A stretch of DNA of 64,000 bases from Desulfovibrio subterraneus (GTDB lineage Bacteria; Desulfobacterota; Desulfovibrionia; Desulfovibrionales; Desulfovibrionaceae). Positions 30,782-40,070 of the stretch are shown here, in pieces. The stretch's first letter is position 1, and the number at the start of each line of letters is the position of its first letter. The stretch spans positions 795,021 through 859,020 of the forward strand of contig NZ_BLVO01000016.1 in the NCBI RefSeq assembly GCF_013340285.1, read 5' to 3'. The notes below the pieces were generated by a model. It was not told the DNA's origin. It worked only from the letters and a program-made list of their open reading frames with translations, and ran no database searches. Position numbers and translations under genes: made by a program.

Positions 30782-31663
30782 TTAGGCGGTGGCTTGGGGT
30801 TGCTGTTCCGGAGCAGCTGCCGCGGCAGCGACAGCGGCTTCTGCCTTATGCGCCACGCTGTTGTGGCACATGAGGCGCAGAATGCTGCGGGGACATGCTT
30901 CCACACAGGCTTCTTCACAATCGGGGCCATAGGCAAGGCAGGCCACGTGATCGATCCTGATGTTGCCTTCCGCATTGGAAATGGCGTTGGCAGGACACTT
31001 CTTCACGCACTTGCCGCAGTTGATGCAGCCGGCTTCGCACACGTTCATGACGTCTTTCATCTTGTCCAGGGTGGAGCAGAAGACCTGAACGCGGGCGCGA
31101 CGGGGAATCATTTCCAGAATCTTGTTGGGACACACGCCCACACAGGCGCCGCATGCGACGCACTTTTCGGGATCAATGCGCACCAGTCCGCCTTCAAGGT
31201 ACATGGCGTTGAAGTTGCAAACCTTCACGCAGTCCCCGAAGCCGAGACAGGAGTACTTGCATGCATCGGGGCCGTCCTGCAGCTGTGCGGAGGCCGCACA
31301 GGAGTCAAGGCCCTGATACTCGTATTTTTTCTTTACCTTGCCCTCGTCCTTCACGCAGCGGCGGAAGGATATCTGGGGTTCGGCACTACCGGCAGCCTTT
31401 CCGGCAAGCTCGGCAACCTTGGCAGCAACCTCCGGACCACCGGCGCAGCACAGGCCTGCGGAAACCGAGGGGTCCTGAATAACGGCAGCGGCATAGGCGT
31501 CACATCCTGCAAAACCGCAACCGCCGCAGTTGGCGCCCGGCAGCGCTTCGGATACGGCTTCCACTCTGGGGTCTTCTTCCACGTAGAACACGCGGGAAGC
31601 CACGGAAAGCACGACCGAGGCGATGAAGCCCAGTGCGAGCAGAGAAAGTACAGATGTCAGCAT
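30782..31663 (-). CDS. rnfB: Rnf complex iron-sulfur subunit RnfB
   Basis: The ferredoxin-side subunit of the Rnf complex. The 293-aa protein has an N-terminal membrane anchor (1-26), a Fes-type motif (ANCGGCGFAGCDAYA near residue 44), and a string of Cys motifs for several [4Fe-4S] clusters (CLGFGDCVKVC, CVACGACVGVCP, CINCGKCVKKCP, CEEACVEACP between about 140 and 265). It ends with an Ala/Gln-rich tail. It follows rnfA by about 70 nt. Confidence 0.95.
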   Translation of the reverse strand: MLTSVLSLLALGFIASVVLSVASRVFYVEEDPRVEAVSEALPGANCGGCGFAGCDAYAAAVIQDPSVSAGLCCAGGPEVAAKVAELAGKAAGSAEPQISFRRCVKDEGKVKKKYEYQGLDSCAASAQLQDGPDACKYSCLGFGDCVKVCNFNAMYLEGGLVRIDPEKCVACGACVGVCPNKILEMIPRRARVQVFCSTLDKMKDVMNVCEAGCINCGKCVKKCPANAISNAEGNIRIDHVACLAYGPDCEEACVEACPRSILRLMCHNSVAHKAEAAVAAAAAAPEQQPQATA

Positions 31664-31733
31664 AATGCTTATCCTTGTGGTTATGCCCCCGTATCAGGGG
31701 GTCAATTACCTCTTTGCCCTAGACGTCGTATGC

Positions 31734-32309
31734 CTAGATCATGCCCGAGAACGCCATGAACGACATGGACATGATACCCGCCAGCACCAGTGCGGCAGGA
31801 ACGCCGCGCATGGCGAGAGGCAGACGGGAGATCTCCAGCCGTTCGCGGATTGCCGCGAGCAGGATCAGCGCCAGCATGAAGCCGAGGCCGGTGGCAAACG
31901 AATAGTAGGTGGACGTGCCGAGGTCGAAGCCTTCACGCTGTACCACGATGGCCACGCCGAGAACGGCGCAGTTGGTCGTGATGAGCGGCAGGAATATGCC
32001 GAGAGAGCTGTACAGCGGGGGAACGGCCTTCTTCAGGAACATTTCCACCAGCTGAACCAGTGCTGCAATGACCAGAATGAACATGATCGTCTGCAGATAG
32101 TCCAGCCCCAGGGGTACAAGCACGTTGAACTGAATAAGCCAGGTAATGGGGGTGGCGATGATCATAACGAAGATAACCGCCGCGCCCATGCCGATGGACA
32201 CGCCCTTTTCCTTGGAGCAGCCAAGGTAGGGGCACTGACCAAGATACTGGGCAAGAACAACGTTGTTAACAAAGACCGCTGATATGAGAAGCAGGAAGTA
32301 ATCCATCAT
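31734..32309 (-). CDS. rnfA: Rnf complex membrane subunit RnfA
   Basis: A 191-aa integral membrane subunit with six predicted helices and the family patterns NNVVLAQYLGQCPYLGCSKE near residue 15 and TTNCAVLGVA near 110. RnfA and RnfE are inverted homologues that hold a membrane [2Fe-2S] cluster between them (established for Rnf/Nqr). The ATG at 32309 lies 10 nt after GGAGG; a second ATG follows directly. It sits between rnfE and rnfB. Confidence 0.95.
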   Translation of the reverse strand: MMDYFLLLISAVFVNNVVLAQYLGQCPYLGCSKEKGVSIGMGAAVIFVMIIATPITWLIQFNVLVPLGLDYLQTIMFILVIAALVQLVEMFLKKAVPPLYSSLGIFLPLITTNCAVLGVAIVVQREGFDLGTSTYYSFATGLGFMLALILLAAIRERLEISRLPLAMRGVPAALVLAGIMSMSFMAFSGMI

Positions 32310-32322
32310 GATTCAGTACCTC

Positions 32323-32997
32323 CTAATCTCTGCCCATTGCACAACCGCGACAGGATTCGCAGCCGGGCATGGGGTTTTCGGCGGGCTTTTCACCGCGGCG
32401 CATAGCCTTGCGGATGCTCATCAGGTTCATGCAGGCGAGGATAAGACCGAGCGATACGAACGCGCCGGGAGCCTCTACCATGAAGTGAACCGGATGGAAG
32501 CCGGGGCCGAACAGGTGATGACCGAACAACGTGCCGTATCCGAGAATTTCGCGGAGGGCGCCGAGGAAGGTCAGCGACATGGTGAAGCCTATGCCCATGC
32601 CAAGGCCGTCCGCAATGGACAGGTGCACGGGGTTTTTGCCTGCAAAGGCTTCCGCGCGGCCGAGGATGATGCAGTTAACAACGATAAGGGGCACGAATAT
32701 GCCCAATTGCTGGTAAAGGGGGTAGGTGTACGCCTGCATAAGCAGTTCCACCGCCACAACGAGCGAAGCTGCGATGGCGATGTAACAGGCGATACGTACC
32801 TTTTTGGGGATAATGTTACGAATCAGCGAGATAACGGCGTTGGACAGGGCAAGAACGAAGATAACTGCAAGACCCATCCCGAGACCGTTGTTGGCGGATT
32901 TCGTAACGGCAAGCGTAGGGCACAGTCCGAGCATAAGCCGGAACGGCGGAATTTCCGCCCACAGACCCTTGGAAAACTCTTTCCACATGCTGGCCAT
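32323..32997 (-). CDS. rnfE: Rnf complex membrane subunit RnfE
   Basis: A 224-aa integral membrane subunit homologous to RnfA. It has about six helices and the signature LMLGLCPTLAVTKSANNGLG near residue 20, plus VVNCIILGRAEAFA near 110. The C-terminal tail has several Cys (CESCRGCAMG), which is unusual for the family and faces the cytoplasm if the topology is standard. It starts about 29 nt after the rnfG stop. Confidence 0.94.
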   Translation of the reverse strand: MASMWKEFSKGLWAEIPPFRLMLGLCPTLAVTKSANNGLGMGLAVIFVLALSNAVISLIRNIIPKKVRIACYIAIAASLVVAVELLMQAYTYPLYQQLGIFVPLIVVNCIILGRAEAFAGKNPVHLSIADGLGMGIGFTMSLTFLGALREILGYGTLFGHHLFGPGFHPVHFMVEAPGAFVSLGLILACMNLMSIRKAMRRGEKPAENPMPGCESCRGCAMGRD

Positions 32998-33026
32998 TGT
33001 ATTCTCCTTTATCGGTTCACGACCGG

Positions 33027-33605
33027 CTATTTCCAGGTGCCCGTGGCTTCGGACTTGATGGCCTGATACACCTTGGCAGCGTTCTGAACGGCAGTCACAA
33101 CACCGGTGGAAGAGATGGTAGCACCGGAAAGTGCGTCAATCTGTCCACCCTTGGACTTGAGGTCCACATTCATGGGCTGCTTCTTGAACTGTTTGGTGAA
33201 TCGGGCATCCGCTACCACGGTGCCGAGACCAGGAGTTTCCTTCATGGTCGTAACGCCGATACCGGCAAGGGTGTCGTTTTCCACGTTAAAACCAACGATA
33301 ACGCCAATGTCACCGCCGAAGCCTGCGCCGAAGTCTTCAAGGGCGATGGCAACGAGCTTGCCGCCCTTGATGGCGGGAAATACGTTGATTTCCTTGCCGG
33401 TGGCGGGGTTCGTGAACTTCTTGCGGTCCGCAATGGGGTCGTTGTCGGTGTCGGCCAGAACCTGCTTGATGGCCGGACCCTGCACATAGGTGAGAACCTG
33501 GTTCTCAATGGCGGGGGCGGTCAGCTGCTTGAGGTAGGATAGACAGAAGCCGGAAAGACCGCAGATTGCGGAAAGCACAACGATCATTTTGATTATTTCA
33601 CGCAT
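33027..33605 (-). CDS. rnfG: Rnf complex FMN-carrying subunit RnfG
   Basis: A 192-aa subunit with one N-terminal membrane helix (about 6-25) and an exported FMN-binding domain. The covalent flavin site is the SGAT motif in ALSGATISSTGVV near residue 168. GAGG lies 5-6 nt before the ATG. It follows rnfD by 3 nt. apbE at the end of the operon supplies the flavin-attaching enzyme. Confidence 0.94.
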   Translation of the reverse strand: MREIIKMIVVLSAICGLSGFCLSYLKQLTAPAIENQVLTYVQGPAIKQVLADTDNDPIADRKKFTNPATGKEINVFPAIKGGKLVAIALEDFGAGFGGDIGVIVGFNVENDTLAGIGVTTMKETPGLGTVVADARFTKQFKKQPMNVDLKSKGGQIDALSGATISSTGVVTAVQNAAKVYQAIKSEATGTWK

Positions 33606-33608
33606 GGC

Positions 33609-34568
33609 TTACCTCGCTCCGAACGGTTTGGGCTTGATGAGGTCCACCAGCGGGCTGACCATGTTGGCGAGAAGAACCGCAAACATGACACCGTCGGGAT
33701 ACTTGCCGTAGGTCCGGATGAGAACCACCAGCACGCCGCCGACAATGCCGTATACCAGACGGGATACGTTGCCGTTGGGCGAGGAGGAGGAATCCGTCAT
33801 CAGGAAGAAGGCTGCCAGCATGGTGGAGCCGGTCAGCAGGTGGAACACGGGGTTCGCATACAGGGTGGGGTCTATGGCGTAGTAAAGGCCGCCGAGACCC
33901 AGCACACCGATGATGAAGCCCGCAGGAATCTGCCAGCGGATGGTGCCGCGGATGATGAGATAGATGCCGCCGATGATCAGGGCACCCACCTGCATTGCAC
34001 CCAGAGCGCCGAGCTGATCGCCGGAGAGCAGGGCGGGAATGCTGAAGTTGCTCACCTGCGCAGCACCGAAGTACTTCAGCTGGGTAAGCGGGTTCACCAT
34101 TTCGGTGTTCAGCATGGTCGCGTTCGGGTCAACGAACAGCGGCCAGGAAACGCGGCAGAAGGCCCAGCCCACTGCGGGACCGACAACCGGAGAACCGCCC
34201 AGTTCGCCGAAGAGCATTTTGCCCATCAGCATGGAGACGGCAGTGCCGGTTATAACCAGCCACCAGGGTGCACCGGCGGGGAGCAGGAAGGCGAAAAGCA
34301 GGCCGGTTACAACGGCGTGCAGGTCGTCTACCATCACTTCGCGGTGCATGGCCTTGGTTGCGAGAACTTCAACAACAACTGCCGTGGAAACGGCAAGAGC
34401 CATTACCCGTGCTGCTTCCATGCCATACCAGTACAGGGCACCGGCAATGGCGGGAGCAAGGGCGATGAGGATGTTGCGCATCATGCCCTGAATGCTTGTG
34501 CCGCAATGGAAATGGGGCGCGGCACCTACAGCCAGAATGGGCGCGGTTGGCAATGCTTCGTTGGACAT
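33609..34568 (-). CDS. rnfD: Rnf complex membrane subunit RnfD
   Basis: A 319-aa membrane subunit with about nine helices and a covalently bound FMN in characterised homologues. The chosen ATG at 34568 overlaps the rnfC stop by 1 nt (TAATG), which implies coupled translation. N-terminal PHFHCGTSIQGMM and central PVVGPAVGWAFCRVSWP are recognisable. At the place of the usual SGAT flavin motif stands LTGSTMLAAFFLMTD near residue 238, so the Ala is replaced by Ser. Confidence 0.93.
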   Translation of the reverse strand: MSNEALPTAPILAVGAAPHFHCGTSIQGMMRNILIALAPAIAGALYWYGMEAARVMALAVSTAVVVEVLATKAMHREVMVDDLHAVVTGLLFAFLLPAGAPWWLVITGTAVSMLMGKMLFGELGGSPVVGPAVGWAFCRVSWPLFVDPNATMLNTEMVNPLTQLKYFGAAQVSNFSIPALLSGDQLGALGAMQVGALIIGGIYLIIRGTIRWQIPAGFIIGVLGLGGLYYAIDPTLYANPVFHLLTGSTMLAAFFLMTDSSSSPNGNVSRLVYGIVGGVLVVLIRTYGKYPDGVMFAVLLANMVSPLVDLIKPKPFGAR

Positions 34569-35749
34569 TATGCAGCCCCCTCTGCACCCTGCAGGGAACA
34601 GGCGCTTACCTGAGCTTCCTTGAGGGCGATCTGATGTTTGCCGAGCCTGATCAGCTGCAGCATGGGACGGCGGGCCGGGCAGTAGTATGCGCACAGGCCA
34701 CATTCCATGCAGACGTCAATGCTCTGGTCGGAGCACTGGTCGAACTGACGGAATTCCACATAGCGGGTAATGAGGTTGGGCATTATCCGCGAGGGGCAGT
34801 GCAGCACACACTCGCCGCAGCTTATGCACTGCTTGTTGGTCACGGGAGCGAAGGTGCCCTTCTTGATGAGGAAGAGACCCTGCGTATCCTTGCCCACGCC
34901 GCGCATGAGGTCGGCTACGGCAGTGCCGCGCATGGGGCCGCCGACAATGATCATGTCGCCGTCGGCAATGGTGTGGCCGGCGTGCTGCAGCAGGGTGCTC
35001 ACGGGGGTGCCGATGGTGACCATGTAGTTCACGCCCTGTACGCTCACCACGGTTTTGGTGAGGGGCATGCCGGTCTGGGCAACCTGGCCGAGGTTGAACA
35101 GGGTATGCAGGGGCAACACCCGCACACCGGTGCTCTTTTCGCTGCCGGTGGCCTTGGCGATAAGCAGTTCATCAAGGCTGTTGGGATATACGGGCTTCAC
35201 GGCAACATTGGTAAGGCCCGAAAGGGAGGCGGCTGAACCTTCTGCACAGGCCAGCATCATCTTGCTGGCGGGAGAGAGCTTTCTCAGCACGGCAAGGCCG
35301 GCTTCGATGGTTCCCTTGTGCTGCCCCAGCAGGGTTTCGGCAAAGGTGATGCCGGGCTCGGGGTTCAGTCCGTTGATAATCAGGGTGTCGCACTTCTTGA
35401 TCAGGGGGCGCACATCCACGCCCAGTTCCTTCAGTGCGTTGGAAAGCGCATCGCCGGTAAGGGCGGACACGTCTACGGCTGCTACGGATGCGGGTTCGGC
35501 GGGTTCCTGCGCGGCAATGACTATGCTGTCTGCGGTGATGTCGGTCACCACCCCGGCTATGCCGGCGTGCATGTTACCTGTCTTGGCGTTCTTGTGGTCG
35601 GCCACGAGTGTACCCGGAACCACTTCTGCCTTCTTCTTCACGGTCTTGAGTTCATGACCGGCAAGAGGAATGCGCAGTTCGGCGGGAACAGGACCTTCCT
35701 GAAAGCTACCCATGTCTCCGTAGGTCAGAGAGAAAACAGCGTTACTCAT
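34568..35749 (-). CDS. rnfC: Rnf complex peripheral subunit RnfC, degenerate NADH site
   Basis: A 393-aa peripheral subunit, shorter than typical RnfC. The C-terminal ferredoxin domain is intact (CISCGECVLHCP near residue 296 and CMECGLCAYYCPARRP near 332). The N-terminal barrel and the SLBB-like part (VSVQGVNYMVTIGTPVSTLL) are also present. The glycine-rich GGAGFPT loop that binds NADH/FMN in canonical RnfC and NuoF is missing: the sequence runs LSNALKELGVDVRPLIKK straight into CDTLIINGLNPEPG. The PSGGAKQL segment reads YPNSLDELL. So the protein keeps electron-transfer clusters but probably does not use NADH in the usual way. The decaheme cytochrome gene lies directly upstream. Confidence 0.9.
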   Translation of the reverse strand: MSNAVFSLTYGDMGSFQEGPVPAELRIPLAGHELKTVKKKAEVVPGTLVADHKNAKTGNMHAGIAGVVTDITADSIVIAAQEPAEPASVAAVDVSALTGDALSNALKELGVDVRPLIKKCDTLIINGLNPEPGITFAETLLGQHKGTIEAGLAVLRKLSPASKMMLACAEGSAASLSGLTNVAVKPVYPNSLDELLIAKATGSEKSTGVRVLPLHTLFNLGQVAQTGMPLTKTVVSVQGVNYMVTIGTPVSTLLQHAGHTIADGDMIIVGGPMRGTAVADLMRGVGKDTQGLFLIKKGTFAPVTNKQCISCGECVLHCPSRIMPNLITRYVEFRQFDQCSDQSIDVCMECGLCAYYCPARRPMLQLIRLGKHQIALKEAQVSACSLQGAEGAA

Positions 35750-35758
35750 ATTGCTCTC

Positions 35759-36526
35759 CTAACGGAAGTGACACTGGTTACACTCGCCCTTTTTGTAAGG
35801 GCCGGCATCCTGCTTTTCGTGGCAACCCATGCAGCTGGCGTGAAGGGCGGTCATCCGGCTGGGGATGACTTCGGTCACGCCCTTGTCAGTGTGGCAGGAA
35901 GTACACTTGGTGAACTTCTTGTCCATCTGGCCGGCCTTGAGTGCTTCCTTCTGGTTCACTTCGCCGTGGCAGTTGCTGCAACCCTTGAGTTGCGCCTCGA
36001 ACATTTCCGCGTGGCAGGACTGACACTTCACGTGCACGGCATCGCGCAGGGCGGGCATCTTTCCATCTGCTTCGGCCTGGTGGCAGTCCGCGCAGTTGGT
36101 GGGCTCCGGTTCAATGTTCGTGTCAGCGTGGTGGCAATCCGTGCAGGAGGCGATATCCTCATGCATTTTGTGACCCCAGTCGTGGTCCTTGGCGAACTCG
36201 ACATGGTGACAGGTCGCGCACTGGAGGTCCTTGGTAAAGGATGTCTGATGTTCCTTCACCCAGGCATCGGTGACGTTGGCCCCATGGCACTGACCGCAGG
36301 AGAGAGGTTCCGTATCTCCGGCTGCGGTCTCATGGTGACAGGTTTCACAGGCTGCGCCGTAATCCCTGGTGTGGGCCACATGATTGAAAATCACCTTGCC
36401 GCCGGCATTATCCATGAGAATGCGGACGGGGGTGGTTTCCGACTTGGTCGGAGTCATGTAGCCGAAAAGGGCGACGGCTGCCAGAATACCGGTCAGCACG
36501 GCGATGGGAAAGTATCTCTTTGGCAA
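35759..36526 (-). CDS. Decaheme cytochrome c heading the rnf operon
   Basis: A 255-aa exported cytochrome with ten CxxCH heme motifs (first CETCHH near residue 59, last CNQCHF near 249), many followed by a second His. An N-terminal hydrophobic segment (about 6-24) serves as signal peptide or membrane anchor. The start is probably TTG at 36526, behind GAGGAAGG. It is the first gene of the operon and lies 9 nt before rnfC, an arrangement known in Desulfovibrio (DVU2791). It probably exchanges electrons between Rnf and the periplasmic cytochrome pool. Confidence 0.93.
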   Translation of the reverse strand: MPKRYFPIAVLTGILAAVALFGYMTPTKSETTPVRILMDNAGGKVIFNHVAHTRDYGAACETCHHETAAGDTEPLSCGQCHGANVTDAWVKEHQTSFTKDLQCATCHHVEFAKDHDWGHKMHEDIASCTDCHHADTNIEPEPTNCADCHQAEADGKMPALRDAVHVKCQSCHAEMFEAQLKGCSNCHGEVNQKEALKAGQMDKKFTKCTSCHTDKGVTEVIPSRMTALHASCMGCHEKQDAGPYKKGECNQCHFR

Positions 36527-36931
36527 GGTACACCTTCCTCGAAACTTGGTGTTAAACCTAACTGTACGAAATGCGAAAGATATCTGTTGGCGTCGATTGC
36601 TTTAGACCATTTTGCGAATTTTGAAAAGATCGGGTGCTTTTTTGTGTGCTCACTCATAAAAATGGGACTATGATCCTGTTTTCAGGTGGTTAAGCAGTTA
36701 TGTGAGTACTCAAACGCTCCGCAGAGGCAGTAAAAAAACATAATTTACTGCAAATAATGCCAGAGGAATGACGTTCTTTTGTGATGATGCCGACCGTTTT
36801 TCCTCTTCCATCGAGGGCGGGCTGAAATTTGATGTGCGGGCATCAGAATGCATAATTGATGGTGCCGGATGATCGTATTATGGAAGCGTCGCGTGGGTGC
36901 CGCAGAGCTGCACGGTAAAAGGCCAATAAGA
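36527..36931. other. Gene-free region upstream of the rnf operon
   Basis: An AT-rich stretch of about 400 bp that should carry the rnf promoter and leader. I could not pick a convincing sigma-70 or sigma-54 element, and no reading frame has a ribosome-binding site. Confidence 0.4.
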
Positions 36932-36960
36932 AAGCCCCCGCAGGGTACCTGCGGGGGCTT
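36932..36960 (-). terminator. Terminator of the heme-binding chemoreceptor gene
   Basis: A 13-bp stem (AAGCCCCCGCAGG / CCTGCGGGGGCTT) with a 3-nt loop lies 22 nt past the stop codon at 36983. The stem resembles the hairpins at 3001 and 3191. Confidence 0.85.
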
Positions 36961-36982
36961 GTTTGTCGGTTTTGCGGAACTG

Positions 36983-38776
36983 TTAGCTTTGCTTGTTCAT
37001 TTCGCTGATCAGGGCAGCCAGATTTTTTGCCAGTTCGGCAAGGCTGTTCACAGCTTCAGCTGCCTGCTGCATGCCGTCTGAGGTTTCTCCAGCGATGCGG
37101 CTGATGTCATCAATCGCGCGGTTGATCTCTTCACTGGTGGCGGACTGCTGTTCGGCGGCCGTGGCAATGGCACGGACCTGATCGGAGTTTTCCTCGGAAA
37201 GGGTCACAATCTTCTGCAGGGCCTTTCCTGAGTCGTGCGCCAGAGATGTTGCCGTTTCAACGCTGGAAGCTGCCTCGTCCATGCTGCGGATGTTGTTGCG
37301 GGCGCTCTGCTGAATGGCATTGATGGCCTGCCCCACTTCCTTGGTGGCCTGCATGGTTTTTTCTGCCAGTTTGCGCACTTCGTCGGCGACCACCGCAAAG
37401 CCTCTGCCTGCTTCACCTGCACGGGCAGCCTCGATGGCCGCGTTAAGGGCCAGCAGGTTGGTCTGGTCGGCAATGTCGCTGATGACGTCCATGATGCGGC
37501 TGATGTCGTCCGCCTGCTTGCCGAGCTGGGTCATCTCACCCTTCAGGCTCTGTGCCTGCTGGTGAACCTTGCTGATGGCGGTAACGGATTCTTCAACAAT
37601 CTTTGCGCCTGTCAGGGCCTGTGCCTTGGCGGCTTCGGCGCTGGCGGCAGAGTTGCCGGAACTGCGGGCCACTTCCAGAACCGTGGCGTTCATTTCTTCC
37701 ATGGCGGTGGCTGTTTCGCCGGTGCGGGTCGACTGCTGGGCCATGCCGTCGGAAACATCGTCCACCTGTGCGGCAAGCGCCTCGGTTGCCAGCGATACCT
37801 TCTGAGCTATATCACTGGCTTCCTGCGCCACATGGGTTATGGTGGTGAGCAGCGTGGAAACCTTCTGCTGCTGCTGATTGGCCTCCGCAAGGGCGGATTC
37901 CGCCTGCTTGGTTGCCTGTGCTGCCTGCCGGTTCTTTTCTTCTGCTTCCAGCATTTTGGCGCGCAGGGTGTCCACCATCGTTTCAATGGCACCCTTTACC
38001 TTGCCGAGTTCGGCCGAGAAATTTCCCTCGGGTTTGGCATTCAGGTTGCCACCTGCAACAGCAGAAGCAAAGTTCTGGATGCTGAGCAGAGGGTTGATGA
38101 CGCTCTTGTTCATGAGCAGCCAGACAACGCCGAAGATGATGGTCAGAATCACGGCAGTGAACAGCGATATGGTTATCTTTGCCTGGAATATCTGGTCGTT
38201 GGCTTCTTTGAGGGGCGTGATTATTTCGAACGCACCGTGAATTTCTCCCTCTCTCCAGCCTTCCTTTATGCCGCCGACCACGTCTTTTTCGCCTGCCGGA
38301 TCACCGTGGCAGTAAAGGCATTCCTTCGTGAGACGCACTGCGCGGAAATAGCGCACGGCATCATCTGATACCAGCACCTTTTCAGAAAGATTTTGAGCCT
38401 TGAGCTCTTTCAGTACGGCAAGTTCAAGTGCTGTGGGGGTGTTCTTCGGGTTTCTCGGAGAAACTTTGGGAACCCGCAGTTCATAGCCTGCTTCTTTGGC
38501 CTTGAGTGCGGCAGTCTTCATGGCGGTGACAATGGGAACCGCTTCGAGAATCTTGTCGGGCGGAAGCTGGTCGAATGGTACAATAACGCCCAGGCTCAGT
38601 TTGTTTGACATCTCTTCCCGCGCTGCTTCCGCCATAAGCACGAGAGAACGGCTTTTCTTTACCTGTGCCGCAATGGCGTTGGTTTTGATATCATCCACCC
38701 GTAGCCAGGCCATGATGAAGGATATCACCACTGGACCAAGCAGTACCAGCAACATAATTTTCCAACGAATGCTCAT
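36983..38776 (-). CDS. Chemoreceptor with Tll0287-like c-type heme sensor
   Basis: A 597-aa methyl-accepting chemotaxis protein. Helix 1 (about 4-25) is followed by a periplasmic domain of the Tll0287-like/DUF3365 kind (about 30-195) with a CxxCH heme motif (ECLYCHGDP near residue 150). Then come helix 2 (about 200-222), HAMP (about 222-275) and the MCP signalling domain with [19 protein letters not shown] near 455. Covalent heme suggests redox or gas sensing. I chose the ATG at 38776, preceded by GTGAAGAAC; the longer frame is possible. It has its own terminator. A divergent secreted protein gene lies 136 bp away. Confidence 0.92.
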   Translation of the reverse strand: MSIRWKIMLLVLLGPVVISFIMAWLRVDDIKTNAIAAQVKKSRSLVLMAEAAREEMSNKLSLGVIVPFDQLPPDKILEAVPIVTAMKTAALKAKEAGYELRVPKVSPRNPKNTPTALELAVLKELKAQNLSEKVLVSDDAVRYFRAVRLTKECLYCHGDPAGEKDVVGGIKEGWREGEIHGAFEIITPLKEANDQIFQAKITISLFTAVILTIIFGVVWLLMNKSVINPLLSIQNFASAVAGGNLNAKPEGNFSAELGKVKGAIETMVDTLRAKMLEAEEKNRQAAQATKQAESALAEANQQQQKVSTLLTTITHVAQEASDIAQKVSLATEALAAQVDDVSDGMAQQSTRTGETATAMEEMNATVLEVARSSGNSAASAEAAKAQALTGAKIVEESVTAISKVHQQAQSLKGEMTQLGKQADDISRIMDVISDIADQTNLLALNAAIEAARAGEAGRGFAVVADEVRKLAEKTMQATKEVGQAINAIQQSARNNIRSMDEAASSVETATSLAHDSGKALQKIVTLSEENSDQVRAIATAAEQQSATSEEINRAIDDISRIAGETSDGMQQAAEAVNSLAELAKNLAALISEMNKQS

Positions 38777-38912
38777 GTTCTTCACGAAGGAACCCCTCAC
38801 TTGCTGTATCGATATCTTTTTGCGATCAGGCTGAAAGCGCTGTGACAGATGGGCCAAAAATAGAGTAATGGCTATTTACGCTGCATATTGAACCGGAATT
38901 GGAGCAACTGTA

Positions 38913-39587
38913 ATGGCTGTCAAAAAACTATTGGTATTGTTGGTACCATATTCTTTTTGCAAACAGCGTGCAATCCGCTGTCGTTATTTTCTGTATGTCT
39001 TATTGCTTATATTGTGTCCGGTCGCCGTGCGGGGTGACACCGGTGCCCTGTTGACTGCGAATGCACCTTTGAACGCAGCACGGAGCAGTGCCGGAAGCGG
39101 TGCGTCTGTACTTGGGACACGATTGGGGGATTCTGCAGCTGCCGTGCTCGCGGCGCATCCGCAATCGCGTGTGGAAGAGTGGCGTAATGGAAAAGGGGTA
39201 CTGATGGGGCAGCGCCTTGTAACCCGGCAGGGATATGCGGACGGCGGGTTCTTTCAGGTGTTGCTGACGCGCAAGGAACTGGGCGGTGTTGTCTGGTCCG
39301 TTACAAGGAATATCCGCACCCATGTGGCGGGTCAGAGCCCCGAAGTGCTGCTGGAGGCATATGTTGCAGAGTATGGCCCGTACGAGCTGCTCTGCACACA
39401 ACGTTTTACGGAACATGCCGTCTATCATGTGTACTGGCTGAATGCCCCGGACGACTGTTCCGTGGCGGGGGGGCGGCCGGAGAAGCCGTATTTATATTTG
39501 AATCTTGTGACAGGAAAATGGACAGAAGAATTGCTCATGCTCGTGGACCCAGCCCTTGGCAGAGCAAACGGCAACAGCGCGGAATAG
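38913..39587 (+). CDS. Hypothetical secreted protein
   Basis: A 224-aa protein with a long N-terminal signal (about 1-42, a second hydrophobic run at 24-40 ending in AVRGD). The mature part (about 60-215) has GTRLGDSAAAVLAAHPQSRV, a beta-rich centre with GFFQVLLTRKELGGVVWSV, and VYHVYWLNAPDDCS near 175. The two Cys near 162 and 182 could form a disulfide. No family recognised. GGAG precedes the ATG by 8 nt. It is divergent from the heme chemoreceptor; a functional link is possible but unsupported. Confidence 0.7.
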   Translation: MAVKKLLVLLVPYSFCKQRAIRCRYFLYVLLLILCPVAVRGDTGALLTANAPLNAARSSAGSGASVLGTRLGDSAAAVLAAHPQSRVEEWRNGKGVLMGQRLVTRQGYADGGFFQVLLTRKELGGVVWSVTRNIRTHVAGQSPEVLLEAYVAEYGPYELLCTQRFTEHAVYHVYWLNAPDDCSVAGGRPEKPYLYLNLVTGKWTEELLMLVDPALGRANGNSAE

Positions 39588-39630
39588 GGGCCAGGCTCAT
39601 TTCCAGTCTGCAATAGGGGGCAGGAAATAG

Positions 39631-39656
39631 AAAAAGGCATCGTGCGATGCCTTTTC
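39631..39656. terminator. Bidirectional terminator between convergent genes
   Basis: AAAAAGGCATCG and CGATGCCTTTT form an 11-12 bp stem with a 2-nt turn between the plus-strand secreted protein gene and the minus-strand MucR gene. A and T flanks serve both directions. Confidence 0.85.
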
Positions 39657-39677
39657 GTAAAAATCGTGTGACAGGGG

Positions 39678-40070
39678 CTAGTCCTGATTGCGGCGTTCCC
39701 ACAGCTTCATGTCCTTCATCTTCTTGCGGCGTTCCCGTTGCAGGGACTTGCATACAAGGGGGGTGCCCTTCTTGTAGCCGCACTTCTCACGGTACTCTTC
39801 AACCGTCAGTCCGTGAGTGGCGAGATGTTTTTTGGTCAGAATCTTGAAAGACTTGCCACATTCGACACAGGTGATGGTCTTTTCCTTGATGGCCTTCTTG
39901 GGGTCCATTTCCACCGTGTCAGTATCATCGCCCGCGGCACAGCCTTCGCTGATGGCTTTAATGCCGTCAGCGAGTTTCTTGACCATGGTGGTGATTTCCT
40001 CTTCCGTCATGGTCCGGACACTGGCCTGAGCCTTTACTATTTCAAGAGCTTCTTTCAGGTAGTTTTCCAT
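39678..40070 (-). CDS. Ros/MucR family transcriptional regulator
   Basis: A 130-aa DNA-binding protein. The C-terminal part (about 65-125) holds the family zinc-finger-like motif CVECGKSFKILTKKHLATHG with Cys-X2-Cys and two His, followed by a basic GYKKGTPLV...RRKKMKD tail. The N-terminal helix region (about 1-45) is typical of oligomerising MucR proteins, which bind AT-rich DNA. GGAGGAG lies before the ATG at 40070. Targets cannot be read from the context. Confidence 0.92.
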   Translation of the reverse strand: MENYLKEALEIVKAQASVRTMTEEEITTMVKKLADGIKAISEGCAAGDDTDTVEMDPKKAIKEKTITCVECGKSFKILTKKHLATHGLTVEEYREKCGYKKGTPLVCKSLQRERRKKMKDMKLWERRNQD

